From the NCBI RefSeq assembly GCF_014192395.1, contig NZ_JACHXW010000008.1, forward strand, positions 124,001-188,000: 64,000 bases of DNA, read 5' to 3'. The notes beneath the pieces are model-generated. The model saw only the letters and a program-made list of their open reading frames with translations. It had not been told where the DNA came from and did not search any database. Position numbers and translations under genes: made by a program. This DNA comes from Paenibacillus endophyticus (lineage in GTDB: Bacteria; Bacillota; Bacilli; Paenibacillales; Paenibacillaceae). This document shows, one piece after another, positions 53,419 to 62,778 of the stretch (positions are counted from its first letter, which is position 1; each line of letters begins with the position of its first letter).

Positions 53419-54375
53419 TTAACGCTCTAGCCGAACCGGCACCTTGGTGGACTGAATCACCTGATCGATGATATCCTCCGCTTTAAGACCGTTCATTCGG
53501 GCTTCCGTGCGAAGCAAGAGTCGATGGGACAGGACAAATGGCGCCAGCTCCTTCACATCATCTGGCGTTACGAAATGGCGCTGCTGGATATAAGCGCTCG
53601 CTTTGGCTGCACGCGCAAGCGCGAGTGCCGCACGAGGGCTGGCTCCCAGCATCACGTTAGCGTGCTCTCTCGTGCCTCTGATAACGCTAACCAAATATTT
53701 GCCGACAGCATCATCAATATGGACTTTGAGCACTTGATCTTGAATATGAATCATATCTGCTATATCAATCATCGGTTGAATACGGTCTGACGGATGTATT
53801 CCTTCATTAGATAACACCATGCGCTGCTCATCGGATTCACTTGGATACCCAAGCGACAGCTTCATCATGAAGCGGTCCAGCTGAGCTTCCGGAAGCGTGT
53901 AGGTTCCTTCGAATTCAATAGGGTTCTGAGTTGCCAGCAGTACGAACGGGCGAGGAAGCTCGTATGTGTCTCCGTCTACCGTAACATGCCCCTCCTCCAT
54001 GGCCTCGAGAAGCGCGGATTGCGTCTTCGTGGTTGCGCGGTTGATCTCATCCGCTAATAAGATGTTGGACATGACCGGGCCGGGCCGGAAAATAAAAGAC
54101 TCTTGCTTCGGATGATAGATAGAAACACCTGTAATATCAGTTGGCAATAGATCGGGATTGCATTGGATACGGCGGAATTGTCCGCCGATTGATTTGGCTA
54201 GCGCCTTGACGAGCTGGGTCTTTCCTGTGCCGGGCACATCTTCGAGTAAAACATGTCCGCCTGCAATTACAGCGATGAGCAGCCGTTTGATTTCTTCCTC
54301 TTTGCCTAAGATACAAGTTTCTAAGTTTCGTAGAATTGTAGCACATAATTGCATGTCTGCAGGACGAATATCCAT
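53419..54375 (-). CDS. MoxR-family AAA+ ATPase
   Basis: This 318-aa AAA+ protein has Walker A EDVPGTGKTQLVKAL, Walker B ILLADEINRA, and sensor 1 VLLATQNPIEFEG. MoxR ATPases mature or activate protein complexes with DUF58/VWA partners, here encoded directly downstream. I chose the ATG at 54375 since GGGAGGT lies just upstream. Confidence 0.92.
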   Translation of the reverse strand: MDIRPADMQLCATILRNLETCILGKEEEIKRLLIAVIAGGHVLLEDVPGTGKTQLVKALAKSIGGQFRRIQCNPDLLPTDITGVSIYHPKQESFIFRPGPVMSNILLADEINRATTKTQSALLEAMEEGHVTVDGDTYELPRPFVLLATQNPIEFEGTYTLPEAQLDRFMMKLSLGYPSESDEQRMVLSNEGIHPSDRIQPMIDIADMIHIQDQVLKVHIDDAVGKYLVSVIRGTREHANVMLGASPRAALALARAAKASAYIQQRHFVTPDDVKELAPFVLSHRLLLRTEARMNGLKAEDIIDQVIQSTKVPVRLER

Positions 54376-54462
54376 ACCATTACCTCCCGAAATAACGCTT
54401 GTGTTCATGTTCAATACTACTATTTTACAGTACTACCTTTCTCCTGCACAAACTTTTTCGCT

Positions 54463-54499
54463 ACAAAAAAAATTGGAAGATCCCACAGGATCCTCCAAC
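54463..54499 (-). terminator. Rho-independent terminator of the spoVA operon
   Basis: TTGGAAGATCC (54473-54483) pairs with GGATCCTCCAA (54488-54498) with one imperfect position. Eight T follow on the minus strand. Confidence 0.8.
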
Positions 54500-54515
54500 T
54501 GATTCACGCTATCCG

Positions 54516-54866
54516 TTAGCCCTTAGGCCTAACCACCAACGCCGCCAAAAACGAAAAAATGATCGCTGCTGATATGCCGGCGCTTGTCACTTTGAAAATG
54601 CCGGATATAACGCCAATCCAGCCTTGATCATGCAGCTCCGTCAATGCGCCGTGTACAAGCGCGTTGCCGAAGCTCGTAATCGGGACGGTCGCTCCAGCAC
54701 CCGCGAACTTCACCAGCGGCTCGTACAGATCAAACCCATCTACGATCGCCCCAATAACGACTAACGTTGACATCGTATGCGCCGGCGTAAGCTTCAATAC
54801 GTCGAACATCAGCTGGCCGAGGACGCAAATGGCTCCACCTACTACAAAAGCCCAGAAAAAAATCAT
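54516..54866 (-). CDS. spoVAE: Stage V sporulation protein AE
   Basis: This 116-aa membrane protein has four helices and belongs to the channel that moves dipicolinic acid into the spore core and out at germination. The motif [18 protein letters not shown] is typical of the SpoVAE(b)/SpoVAC group. It is last in the operon, with GGGGG as its ribosome binding site. Confidence 0.92.
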   Translation of the reverse strand: MIFFWAFVVGGAICVLGQLMFDVLKLTPAHTMSTLVVIGAIVDGFDLYEPLVKFAGAGATVPITSFGNALVHGALTELHDQGWIGVISGIFKVTSAGISAAIIFSFLAALVVRPKG

Positions 54867-54872
54867 ATCATC

Positions 54873-55886
54873 TCAACCCCCTTTTGCGCTGATCGCAACC
54901 GCATGCGCAATGCACGGAATGCTTTCGCCCTGCTGGAACGAAAGCGGAGACAGCAAAGCGCCAGTCGCGACGACCAATATCCGTTTTAATTCTCCCTTTT
55001 TAATCCGTTTCAGGAGATGCCCGTAAGTGACAACCGCAGAACAGCCGCAGCCGCTGCCTCCGGCCTGCACCTTTTGGTTCTGAACGTCATACACCATCAA
55101 GCCGCAATCGCTGAACACCGTATCATTCATCGGAACACCGTTTTGAAGCAGCAGTTTATTCGCAATCGGATGGCCAACGCCTGCCAAGTCGCCCGTAACG
55201 ATGAGATCGTAGTCACTAGGCGTTCGTCCCGTATCATTAAAGTGAGCTTGGATCGTATCCACTGCTGCTGGTGCCATCGCCGCGCCCATGTTGAACGGAT
55301 CGGTTATTCCCAAATCAATCACTTTCCCGATCGTCGCACATTCAACGACCGGGCCGTCGCCTTCTGCCGCAACGACAGCTGCACCGGCTCCGGTTACCGT
55401 ATACTGAGCCGTGGGCGGTTTCTGCGAGCCATATTCAGTCGGATATCGGAATTGCTTCTCCGCGGTACAATTGTGGCTGCAGGTTCCTGCAAGCACATGG
55501 GTAGCTGATCCCGAATTAACGAACAAGGAAGCAAGCGCCAACGTCTCCATTGAAGTGGAGCAGGCACCGAATACGCCGATATACGGAACGCCGAGAGAGC
55601 GTGCCGCGAAGCTGTTGCTAATAATTTGGTTCATTAAATCTCCGCCGATATAGAATTGAAGCTGATCGCGCTCTATGCCTGCATTTTGAATGGCGAATTC
55701 AGAAGCTTGCTCGAGAAGAAGCCGCTCCGCCTTCTCCCAGCTTTTCTGCTGCATGTCGAGCTCGGGATGTATGAGGTCGAAGTCAGATGCAAGCGGCCCT
55801 TCCCCTTCATCAGGACCCACAACCGTTGCTTCGCCGATAATAACGGGCCGTTTCTCGAACCACCAGGATTGTTTCCCACGCAGCAT
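54873..55886 (-). CDS. spoVAD: Stage V sporulation protein AD
   Basis: This 337-aa protein has a thiolase-like fold and binds dipicolinic acid. It begins LRGKQSWWFEKRPVIIGEATVVG and carries the family segments GVFGACSTSMETLAL and CGLMVYDVQNQKVQAGGSG. It is cytosolic or spore-membrane associated. It starts 1 bp after spoVAC. Confidence 0.94.
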   Translation of the reverse strand: MLRGKQSWWFEKRPVIIGEATVVGPDEGEGPLASDFDLIHPELDMQQKSWEKAERLLLEQASEFAIQNAGIERDQLQFYIGGDLMNQIISNSFAARSLGVPYIGVFGACSTSMETLALASLFVNSGSATHVLAGTCSHNCTAEKQFRYPTEYGSQKPPTAQYTVTGAGAAVVAAEGDGPVVECATIGKVIDLGITDPFNMGAAMAPAAVDTIQAHFNDTGRTPSDYDLIVTGDLAGVGHPIANKLLLQNGVPMNDTVFSDCGLMVYDVQNQKVQAGGSGCGCSAVVTYGHLLKRIKKGELKRILVVATGALLSPLSFQQGESIPCIAHAVAISAKGG

Positions 55887-55887
55887 T

Positions 55888-56379
55888 TTACTGACCCCCA
55901 GTACCTAGTATGAGATGCGCGATTCCGACGAAAAATGCAGCTACCGTTCCGTACACAATAACCGATCCGGCAAGCTTGAACATATTGCCGCCAACCCCAA
56001 GCACGAGACCCTCGCTTCGATGCTCCAAGGCTGCAGAGCACATGGAGTTGGCAAAGCCCGTAACGGGAACAGCAGATCCGGCTCCCGCCCACTGCGCGAT
56101 TTTGTCATAAACGCCTAGGCTAGTGAGTATAACCGAAATCAGAATCAACGTAGCAACGGTTGGATTGCTAGCCGCTTCCTGGCTCATCCCCATCAAATGA
56201 ACAAACATCTCTTGTATGGCTTGTCCGATCACGCATATTGCTCCTCCAAACACGAAAGCCTTCAAGCAATTTCCCAGAATAGATCTCGGAGGCTCCATCG
56301 TTTTCGCAAATGATTGATACTCCTTAGGTGACATCGTCATTTTTTTATATTGATTGCGGCTTTTGCTTTTTGTAGCCAC
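55888..56379 (-). CDS. spoVAC: Stage V sporulation protein AC
   Basis: This 163-aa membrane protein has four helices and is the probable mechanosensitive pore of the dipicolinate channel. GAGSAVPVTGFANSMCSAALEH is typical. The N-terminus has a basic stretch and a PPRSILGN motif. The start is GTG with AAGGAGG before it. A SigG promoter is expected upstream, but I could not identify a convincing one. Confidence 0.92.
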   Translation of the reverse strand: MATKSKSRNQYKKMTMSPKEYQSFAKTMEPPRSILGNCLKAFVFGGAICVIGQAIQEMFVHLMGMSQEAASNPTVATLILISVILTSLGVYDKIAQWAGAGSAVPVTGFANSMCSAALEHRSEGLVLGVGGNMFKLAGSVIVYGTVAAFFVGIAHLILGTGGQ

Positions 56380-56493
56380 TGCGCCATCCTCCTTTTCGGT
56401 ACGGCTTCCCTTGGCGCTCTAGCGCAGAGTTCCGTAAACACGTTGCTTTCTTCTCATTCATTATTTGTAATAGCAGGAAGCAATATTCCAGCA

Positions 56494-56545
56494 AAAAAAA
56501 GGATTGTCCATGGCGCTAGCAAACGCCGGGGACAATCCTTTTTCA
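56494..56545. terminator. Bidirectional rho-independent terminator
   Basis: GGATTGTCC (56501-56509) pairs with GGACAATCC (56530-56538), with an inner GGCG/CGCC. Eight T flank it on the minus strand and five T on the plus strand. It ends the tiny membrane-peptide gene and the beta-galactosidase operon. Confidence 0.85.
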
Positions 56546-56635
56546 AATCCAAATTGCGAACAAAAGAAGAACGAGAAGTACGTATAAAACAAGCATGAGA
56601 ATACTCAGATATCGACGATGCCGCCTCTTCGACAC
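56543..56635 (-). CDS. Tiny membrane peptide, 30 aa
   Basis: This is a very short gene: GTG at 56635 with AAGGGAG 8 bases upstream, and TGA at 56543-56545. The product has a basic head (SKRRHRR) and one membrane helix of about 20 residues (YLSILMLVLYVLLVLLLF), ending AIWI. It sits immediately before a strong terminator and after the beta-galactosidase gene or as a separate unit. Single-helix peptides of this kind often bind membrane proteins or act in sporulation. Function unknown. Confidence 0.5.
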   Translation of the reverse strand: MSKRRHRRYLSILMLVLYVLLVLLLFAIWI

Positions 56636-56726
56636 GAATGTTTCTCCCTTCATACCGGGCATTTATCTATAGCATATGCCAAACACCCAGTACCAGAGCA
56701 AGTCCTAGCCTCACAATTTCAGGAAT

Positions 56727-58751
56727 TTAACCCTCAATAATCATAACGCCTTTGGCAGCAAGTTGATAAACTCCGCTGACCACCTCGCCGGATAGAAGCT
56801 CAGGACGCGGCTGTGCGCCCAGGTCAACCTCTGCTTCGTCTGCATTGTGGTTTAGAACAAATGTATACGCTTTGCCGTCTTTGCTTCTGCGTGTAACCTC
56901 AACGCCGCTAGGTGTGACAAGCAGCGGCTCAATGCCTTTGTCCTTGCAAATATTAGCGATTAATGATTGAAGGAAATGCTGATCCGGACTGGAGGCGATA
57001 TACCATGCCTCGCCTTCGCCGAATTTATTAACGGTCACGGCAGGCATGCCTTTATAGAAATCAGATCCATATTCCGCAACGACCTCAGCACCCTCGGAAT
57101 GAATCAAGTCGCATAACAGGCTGCATGTATATGTGCCGCTAAGAGCGCCATCAACCTTTTTCATTACGATTTGGTTCTGTTGGCCTGGCAGCAAGGCATC
57201 GATTTCTTCGGCCCAAATACCAAGCACCTTACGCAGCTTGCCAGGATAGCCGCCCGTTGTAACGAGATCATTCTCATTCACGATTCCGCTAAAGAACGTT
57301 GTGATAAAGGTCCCCCCGCGCGCCACGAAAGCCTCAACCTTCTCGGCAAAACCAGGCTTGATCATATACATAACCGGTGCAATAACCAAATCATATTGGT
57401 CCAGCTGTTCTTCCACGCTGATCATGTCGGTCTGAACGTTCAGCTCGAACAAAGCGTCATAATATTTATGAACCTCGTCCACGTACTTAAGCGCAATGCT
57501 CGGGCCGCTCGAGAGCTCAACCGCCCATCGGTTCTCCCAATCGAATACGATCGCTGCTTTGGCGTCAATACGCGAATCGAGCAGCTTGTCTTGGAGCTGC
57601 GTAAGCTCGCGTCCAAGCTCCGCGCATTCCCGGAACACGCGAGTATGCTCGTGACCCACATGCTCGATAACGGCACCGTGGTATTTCTCGCATGCCCCGA
57701 TCGATCTGCGCAGCTGGAAGAACATGACCGTGTCCGCACCGTGCGCTACGGCTTGGTAGCTCCACAAACGCATAACGCCTGGCCGCTTCAACGCATTATA
57801 GGCTTGCCAGTTCTGCTGGCTTGGGGTCTGCTCCATCAGCATAAACGGCTGTCCGCTTTTAAGTCCGCGCATCAAGGCATGCGTCATCGCTGTGTAGCTT
57901 ACAGGCGTGTCGATGGAAGGGTAATTGTCCCATGAGATCACGTCCATATGCTTCGCCCATTTGAAATAATCAAGCTCGGGGTACGTGCCCATCATATTGG
58001 TCGTAATTTGAATATCCGGTGAATATTTGCGAATTTCTTTATATTCAATCAAATAGCAGTCGAGCAGCGCATCCGATTGAAACCTGCGGTAATCAAGCGA
58101 GATGCTTTGAAAATTCGTACGGTTGCCGCCCCATTCCTCGCTCAGCGCATTCGGAGGAACAATCTCGTCCCAATCGTAGAACGTATGCCCCCAGAAGCTC
58201 GTATACCAAGCTTTATTAAGCTGTTCAATCGTGCTGTAACGCTTTTGCAGCCATGCTTGGAACGCCTCAGCGCAGTTGTCGCAATAACAATAGCCGCCAT
58301 ACTCATTGGAAATATGCCAAGCGACAAGAGCAGGATGATCCTTGTAGCGTTCTGCCAGCTTGCCAGCAATAAGCTGTGAATATTTGCGGTATGCGGGACT
58401 GCTCGGGCAGGAGTTGTGACGACCGCCGAATTTGCGCTTGCGTCCTTCGTAATCGACCCGAGTCACATCTGGGTACCGCTTCGCCATCCATGCAGGATGA
58501 GCGCCTGTGCTTGTAGCCAGACATACTGCAATACCGTCTCCATGCAAGCGGTCAATGATGCGATCAAGCTCAGCGAAATCATAGGTTTCTTCATTCGGTT
58601 GAATCTTTGCCCACGAGAAAACGTTAACGGTAGCCACGTCGATATCCGCCAGCTTGAACATCCGAAGATCCTCAGTCATCGTTTCGTCATCCCATTGCTC
58701 GGGATTGTAATCCCCGCCATACCATATTTTTGGAAGTTTATTATGTATCAT
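56727..58751 (-). CDS. GH42 beta-galactosidase
   Basis: This 674-aa cytoplasmic enzyme hydrolyses beta-galactosides. The acid/base Glu150 is in WHISNEYGG and the nucleophile Glu307 in MLMEQTPSQQNW. The four zinc-binding Cys (115, 155, 157, 160) are present. A trimerisation domain and a small C-terminal beta domain follow. It is last in the CUT1 sugar operon, suggesting the imported sugar is a galactoside, perhaps from plant cell wall galactan. The start has GAGGAGAAGG upstream. Confidence 0.94.
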   Translation of the reverse strand: MIHNKLPKIWYGGDYNPEQWDDETMTEDLRMFKLADIDVATVNVFSWAKIQPNEETYDFAELDRIIDRLHGDGIAVCLATSTGAHPAWMAKRYPDVTRVDYEGRKRKFGGRHNSCPSSPAYRKYSQLIAGKLAERYKDHPALVAWHISNEYGGYCYCDNCAEAFQAWLQKRYSTIEQLNKAWYTSFWGHTFYDWDEIVPPNALSEEWGGNRTNFQSISLDYRRFQSDALLDCYLIEYKEIRKYSPDIQITTNMMGTYPELDYFKWAKHMDVISWDNYPSIDTPVSYTAMTHALMRGLKSGQPFMLMEQTPSQQNWQAYNALKRPGVMRLWSYQAVAHGADTVMFFQLRRSIGACEKYHGAVIEHVGHEHTRVFRECAELGRELTQLQDKLLDSRIDAKAAIVFDWENRWAVELSSGPSIALKYVDEVHKYYDALFELNVQTDMISVEEQLDQYDLVIAPVMYMIKPGFAEKVEAFVARGGTFITTFFSGIVNENDLVTTGGYPGKLRKVLGIWAEEIDALLPGQQNQIVMKKVDGALSGTYTCSLLCDLIHSEGAEVVAEYGSDFYKGMPAVTVNKFGEGEAWYIASSPDQHFLQSLIANICKDKGIEPLLVTPSGVEVTRRSKDGKAYTFVLNHNADEAEVDLGAQPRPELLSGEVVSGVYQLAAKGVMIIEG

Positions 58752-58793
58752 GTTGTTGTCCTTCTCCTCTCAACCTTTGCGTAATAAGAACGA

Positions 58794-58830
58794 GGGAAGA
58801 GAGCCCATGTAATGAGCCCTCCCCTTCCTT
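58794..58830 (-). promoter_or_regulatory. Stem-loop between binding-protein and beta-galactosidase genes
   Basis: On the transcript, GGAAGGGG can pair with the TCTCTTCC side through eight pairs including two G-U. It lies just after the solute-binding protein stop, like the perfect hairpin in the other sugar operon. It is weaker than that one. Confidence 0.35.
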
Positions 58831-58842
58831 GCTATTTTAAAC

Positions 58843-60552
58843 TTATTTGGACCAAAGCGCTACGCGGTCCTTCACCATTTTCGTGAACTCAGCATTTAGT
58901 TTATCAACGCCGGCATCATCTAGATCTTTCAAGAATGCATCGTAGATTTTGTCGAAGTCCGCCGGTTTAGCTAGAATAGCTTCTGGAATGCGTTTTTTCA
59001 TGATATCTTGCGTTTTTTGGAAAATAACGTTGGCTTGTGAGCCTGTTTCGAATGGAAGCGTCCAAGCTGCGCCGTATTTACGCTCTGGGAATGCATCGTC
59101 AGCAGGCCACAGATCTTTGTATGTTGTTGCATTGTATTTCGCAAGCGTCTTTTTGTCTTCTTCGGAATAAGCCGTTTGGATTTGTTCCGGGAATGTTGTT
59201 GTATAGTAATTGCCAGAAGGATCCTTCACGCCATCGCCGTAACGAGCGGATAGCAAGTAGTTGCCAATACCCGTTGTTTTCTTGAACGTGTTGTTGTCAT
59301 TCGATTTCTGCGCTTGAATATCTTCAGGAATGACACGTTTACCGTCCACTACATTGTAATGCTTGCCTTCGATACCCCAGTTAACAAGTACTTGACCTTC
59401 ATCGGAAGCAAGATAATCAAGGAACTTGATTAAACGTTCAGGATCTTTAGCATCCTTCGTAATACCAATGCCGTAGCCGGCAATATAACCCGTGCCTTGG
59501 AAAGAGTGATCTTGGAACGTGTCATTCAATGTTACAGGGAAACGAGCATAGGTAGCTTTAAAGTTGCCTGCAGCTTTCAATGCGTTTTGCGCATCGCCAT
59601 AATCCCAATCTTGGTCAATTAGACCAAGAACGCGGCCAGAAGCGACTTTTGCTTTGTATTGATCATATTTTTGAACGAAGCTTTCCTTGTCAAGCAAGCC
59701 GATATCGTTCATGTGGTTCAACCAACGGAAGTATTCTCTTTCTTCTGGACGCTGGTAATGCATAATTGCTTCATGTGTATCTTGGTTTACGTAGAACTCG
59801 CCATCATCCGGAGCGCCCGTTGCATAGAAAGCAGGGTTCGTTACGGAAATCAGGATTTGCCATTCGCCGCCATTTAGGGACATACCGATTGTCGGTTGAC
59901 CGTCTGCCGTTTTCGGGTTTTTCTCGATGTAAGCTTTAATGGCTGCTTCGTAATCTTGAACCGTTTTGATTTCTGGGTATCCAGCTGCTTCGAGCACTTG
60001 GTGCTGCAGTTGGAAGCCGCCGCCTGCTTCGAAATACGTTTGGCCTACACCGCCAGAAGGAAGTGTATAAATCGCATCGTCATCCTCGCTCCAGCGAAGA
60101 CGGTTGAAATATTCGCCATACACTTTTTTGATGTTAGGACCAAACTCTTCAATTAGGGGACGAAGGTCGATCAATGCGCCTGCATCAACCAATTTGCCTG
60201 CGCTGCCTTTCGGCATAACTAGGTCTGGATACTCATCGCTTGCTACCATAAGTGCGAACATCTCTGCATCCGTACCGCCTACAGGAAATTCCTGTTTCAT
60301 CGTGATGCCTGTTTTTTCCTGAATGAATTTGCCTGTTTCGGACTGCATATCATCCCAGTTGGCATTGATATCGCCGGAAGCTACACGGATTGTAATCGGT
60401 TCAGCCGCTTCGCCCTCGTTTGTAGCATTGGTTGCTCCATTTGTTGAACCCGTGTTCGAGCCGCCTTCATTATTCGAATTGCCACATGCGGTGACGAATA
60501 CGAATACAAGTGCCAACATCAAGCTTAGCGCCATTTGCATCTTTCTTTTCAT
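58843..60552 (-). CDS. Sugar ABC transporter solute-binding lipoprotein
   Basis: This 569-aa lipoprotein has the signal segment ending VTAC, a Ser/Gly/Asn-rich linker, and a bilobed sugar-binding domain of the LplA type. It shares the overall layout of the protein encoded at 25076-26743, but the sequence differs clearly, so it is not a recent duplicate. The ATG at 60552 follows GGGAGG; the frame is open 23 codons further upstream. It should deliver a galactoside to the permeases encoded before it. Confidence 0.9.
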   Translation of the reverse strand: MKRKMQMALSLMLALVFVFVTACGNSNNEGGSNTGSTNGATNATNEGEAAEPITIRVASGDINANWDDMQSETGKFIQEKTGITMKQEFPVGGTDAEMFALMVASDEYPDLVMPKGSAGKLVDAGALIDLRPLIEEFGPNIKKVYGEYFNRLRWSEDDDAIYTLPSGGVGQTYFEAGGGFQLQHQVLEAAGYPEIKTVQDYEAAIKAYIEKNPKTADGQPTIGMSLNGGEWQILISVTNPAFYATGAPDDGEFYVNQDTHEAIMHYQRPEEREYFRWLNHMNDIGLLDKESFVQKYDQYKAKVASGRVLGLIDQDWDYGDAQNALKAAGNFKATYARFPVTLNDTFQDHSFQGTGYIAGYGIGITKDAKDPERLIKFLDYLASDEGQVLVNWGIEGKHYNVVDGKRVIPEDIQAQKSNDNNTFKKTTGIGNYLLSARYGDGVKDPSGNYYTTTFPEQIQTAYSEEDKKTLAKYNATTYKDLWPADDAFPERKYGAAWTLPFETGSQANVIFQKTQDIMKKRIPEAILAKPADFDKIYDAFLKDLDDAGVDKLNAEFTKMVKDRVALWSK

Positions 60553-60623
60553 TGCTGTAAGCCTCCCTTTTTTTCTTGAGCGTGATGTACATGTATATAA
60601 CAGGAAATCTGCTATTACCAAGA

Positions 60624-61517
60624 TTAGCTTTTTACTGCTCCTAATGTCATACCCTTCACGAAATACTTTTGAAGGAACGGATACACCATGAGAATCGGAA
60701 TGGTGACCACAATCGTAATCGCCATCTTGATGGATTCCGGCGAAACGGCAGAAATAGCTTGCTGTGCGTTCGGATCGCGGTAGTTGTTGCCCGTTTGCGT
60801 CGACAACAGCACCTTCATCAGCTCATACTGGAGCGTCGTATTCTCAGGACTCCGGTTGTTGAACAGATACGTGTCAAACCATGAGTTCCAATGGCCAACC
60901 GCAATAAACAAAGCGATCGTTGCAAGTACCGGCTGGCATAGCGGAAGAATAACCTTCCAGAATATCGTCCAGTCGTTTGCACCGTCGATTTTGGCGGATT
61001 CCTGAAGTGCATAGGGAAGTCCGTCAATGTAGGAGCGGACAACGAACACGTTCCACACACTGAGAAGCGCAGGAATGATGTACACAGAGAACGTGCCGAT
61101 CAAACCTAAGTTTTTCATAAGAAGGAAGCCTGGGATTAGTCCGCCTGTGAAATACATCGTAAGAGCGAACGCCACTGACATCCATCTTCTTGCCTGGAAA
61201 TCAGGACGGCTGAGCGTATAAGCCATCATCGAAGCGGATAATACGCCGATTGCCGTACCGATTACCGTGCGCAGCACCGAGTTTTTAAAGCCGACTAGCA
61301 GTCCGTCGAAACCGAATATCGTTTCGTAGTTTTTGAGCGTAAATTCACGAGGGTATATCGTAATGCCGCCCCTTACCGTATCCACAGAATCATTGAATGA
61401 TATAGCGAGCACGTTAAGAAACGGATATAACGTCACAATGGCAACAATCGTCATAAAAATGTAAATGAAGGTATCGAATACTTTATCGCCTGTATTTCTT
61501 CTCATCGTTCCTTGCAT
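60624..61517 (-). CDS. CUT1 sugar permease, YtcP/LplC type
   Basis: This 297-aa six-helix permease has the EAA loop ESAKIDGANDWTIFWKVILPL and the C-terminal YPFLQKYFVKGMTLGAVKS. It pairs with the LplB-type permease 12 bp upstream. No ATPase gene is near. Confidence 0.92.
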   Translation of the reverse strand: MQGTMRRNTGDKVFDTFIYIFMTIVAIVTLYPFLNVLAISFNDSVDTVRGGITIYPREFTLKNYETIFGFDGLLVGFKNSVLRTVIGTAIGVLSASMMAYTLSRPDFQARRWMSVAFALTMYFTGGLIPGFLLMKNLGLIGTFSVYIIPALLSVWNVFVVRSYIDGLPYALQESAKIDGANDWTIFWKVILPLCQPVLATIALFIAVGHWNSWFDTYLFNNRSPENTTLQYELMKVLLSTQTGNNYRDPNAQQAISAVSPESIKMAITIVVTIPILMVYPFLQKYFVKGMTLGAVKS

Positions 61518-61529
61518 ATGCGTTTCCTC

Positions 61530-62489
61530 CTATATGATTGATTCTTTGGTGACTCGTTTGTATATGCCGTTCGCGATAAACACGAGCAGGATGCTGACGA
61601 CGGAGTTAAATATGCCGATTGCCGTACCATACGAATATCGGCTCATTTGAATACCGTACTTGAGCGCATACAGATCGAGCACCTCTGAATAATCAGATAC
61701 GAGAGGATTGCCTAGCAAAAATTGCTTTTCGAAGCCTATGCTGACCAAATGCCCTATCGAAAGGATGAATAAAACCATGAAGGTTGTCCGAATGCCCGGA
61801 AGCGTAATATGCCACATTTTGCGAAAGCGTCCTGCGCCGTCAACCGTTGAAGCCTCATAAAGCTCTGGATCGATGCCTGACATTGCGGCAAGGAAGATAA
61901 TCGAATTCCAGCCCATCTCTTTCCACAAATCGGACAACGTAACGATGCTCCAGAACCATTCGCCCTTTGCCATGAATTGAATCGGCGAGTCAATAATATT
62001 CAAATATATGAGTAATTGATTGACCGCGCCGCCATCCGTGGACAGCATCTTGGATACTAGACCCGCGACGACTACCCAGGATACAAAGTGAGGCAAATAG
62101 GAAATCGTTTGAACGGAACGCTTGAAGAACTGTCCTCTCATTTCGTTCAGCAAGAGTGCGAAAATGACCGGAATCGTAAAGCTGACGACCAATCCCATCG
62201 TACTCATTGCCAGCGTATTACGCAAAACGATATAAAACCTTTCGTCTTGAAACAGCTCTATGAAATTATCGAGCCCGACCCATTTTTGATTAAAAATGGA
62301 ATCCTTCGGTTTATAGTTTTGAAAGGCAGTCAACCATCCCCATACCGGCACGTAGCTGAATATGAATATCCAAAGGACGAACGGCAATGACATCATGTAC
62401 AAGTAACGCTGTTGAAAAGCCCTGGACCAAAATCGATTCTTTTTGTTTGCTAAACCTGTTTGCTGGTTACCATCTGTTAGCGGTTTCAT
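61530..62489 (-). CDS. CUT1 sugar permease, LplB type
   Basis: This 319-aa permease is the first gene of the operon. The EAA loop is EASTVDGAGRFRKMWHITLPG, and YVPVWGWLTAFQNYKP in the first periplasmic loop is typical. The ATG at 62489 follows AGGAGG. A cre site lies about 165 bp upstream. Confidence 0.92.
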   Translation of the reverse strand: MKPLTDGNQQTGLANKKNRFWSRAFQQRYLYMMSLPFVLWIFIFSYVPVWGWLTAFQNYKPKDSIFNQKWVGLDNFIELFQDERFYIVLRNTLAMSTMGLVVSFTIPVIFALLLNEMRGQFFKRSVQTISYLPHFVSWVVVAGLVSKMLSTDGGAVNQLLIYLNIIDSPIQFMAKGEWFWSIVTLSDLWKEMGWNSIIFLAAMSGIDPELYEASTVDGAGRFRKMWHITLPGIRTTFMVLFILSIGHLVSIGFEKQFLLGNPLVSDYSEVLDLYALKYGIQMSRYSYGTAIGIFNSVVSILLVFIANGIYKRVTKESII

Positions 62490-62651
62490 CGCTGTTCCTC
62501 CTATTGTTTTTGCTTCGGGCAAAAACATCTTTCGTAAGCAACCTCTATGTCTGTGTAGCTTACCCTCTCTTATCTGTACTTATCATAAACGATGAGTCCT
62601 ACTCTCTTGCACCCAGTAAATTCGTTCTAAAATCATATCAAAATAAGCACT

Positions 62652-62665
62652 TTCAAGCGCTTTCA
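62652..62665 (-). promoter_or_regulatory. Candidate cre (CcpA) site of the galactoside operon
   Basis: On the minus strand the site reads TGAAAGCGCTTGAA, matching the cre pattern except one position near the end. It lies between the AraC-type regulator and the operon, next to possible promoter elements (TTGAAA, TATGAT), so CcpA would repress the operon when preferred sugars are present. Confidence 0.6.
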
Positions 62666-62696
62666 TAACCATTGGTTACTATAGACCATATAAAAA

Positions 62697-62739
62697 CGTC
62701 TATATCTATTGCTCCCGCATTGGAGCAACGATATAGACG
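62697..62739 (-). terminator. Rho-independent terminator of the AraC-type regulator gene
   Basis: CGTCTATATC/GATATAGACG with inner GCTCC/GGAGC forms the stem. Five T follow on the minus strand, 40 bp after the regulator's stop. Confidence 0.85.
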
Positions 62740-62778
62740 CAATAAAGTGAAGTATCGGATGTTTGGACTTCCACTCAG

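Noticed and set aside
57171-57935. 254-codon plus frame opposite the beta-galactosidase gene
   Set aside because: It is antisense to a well conserved GH42 coding sequence and its product has no recognisable feature.
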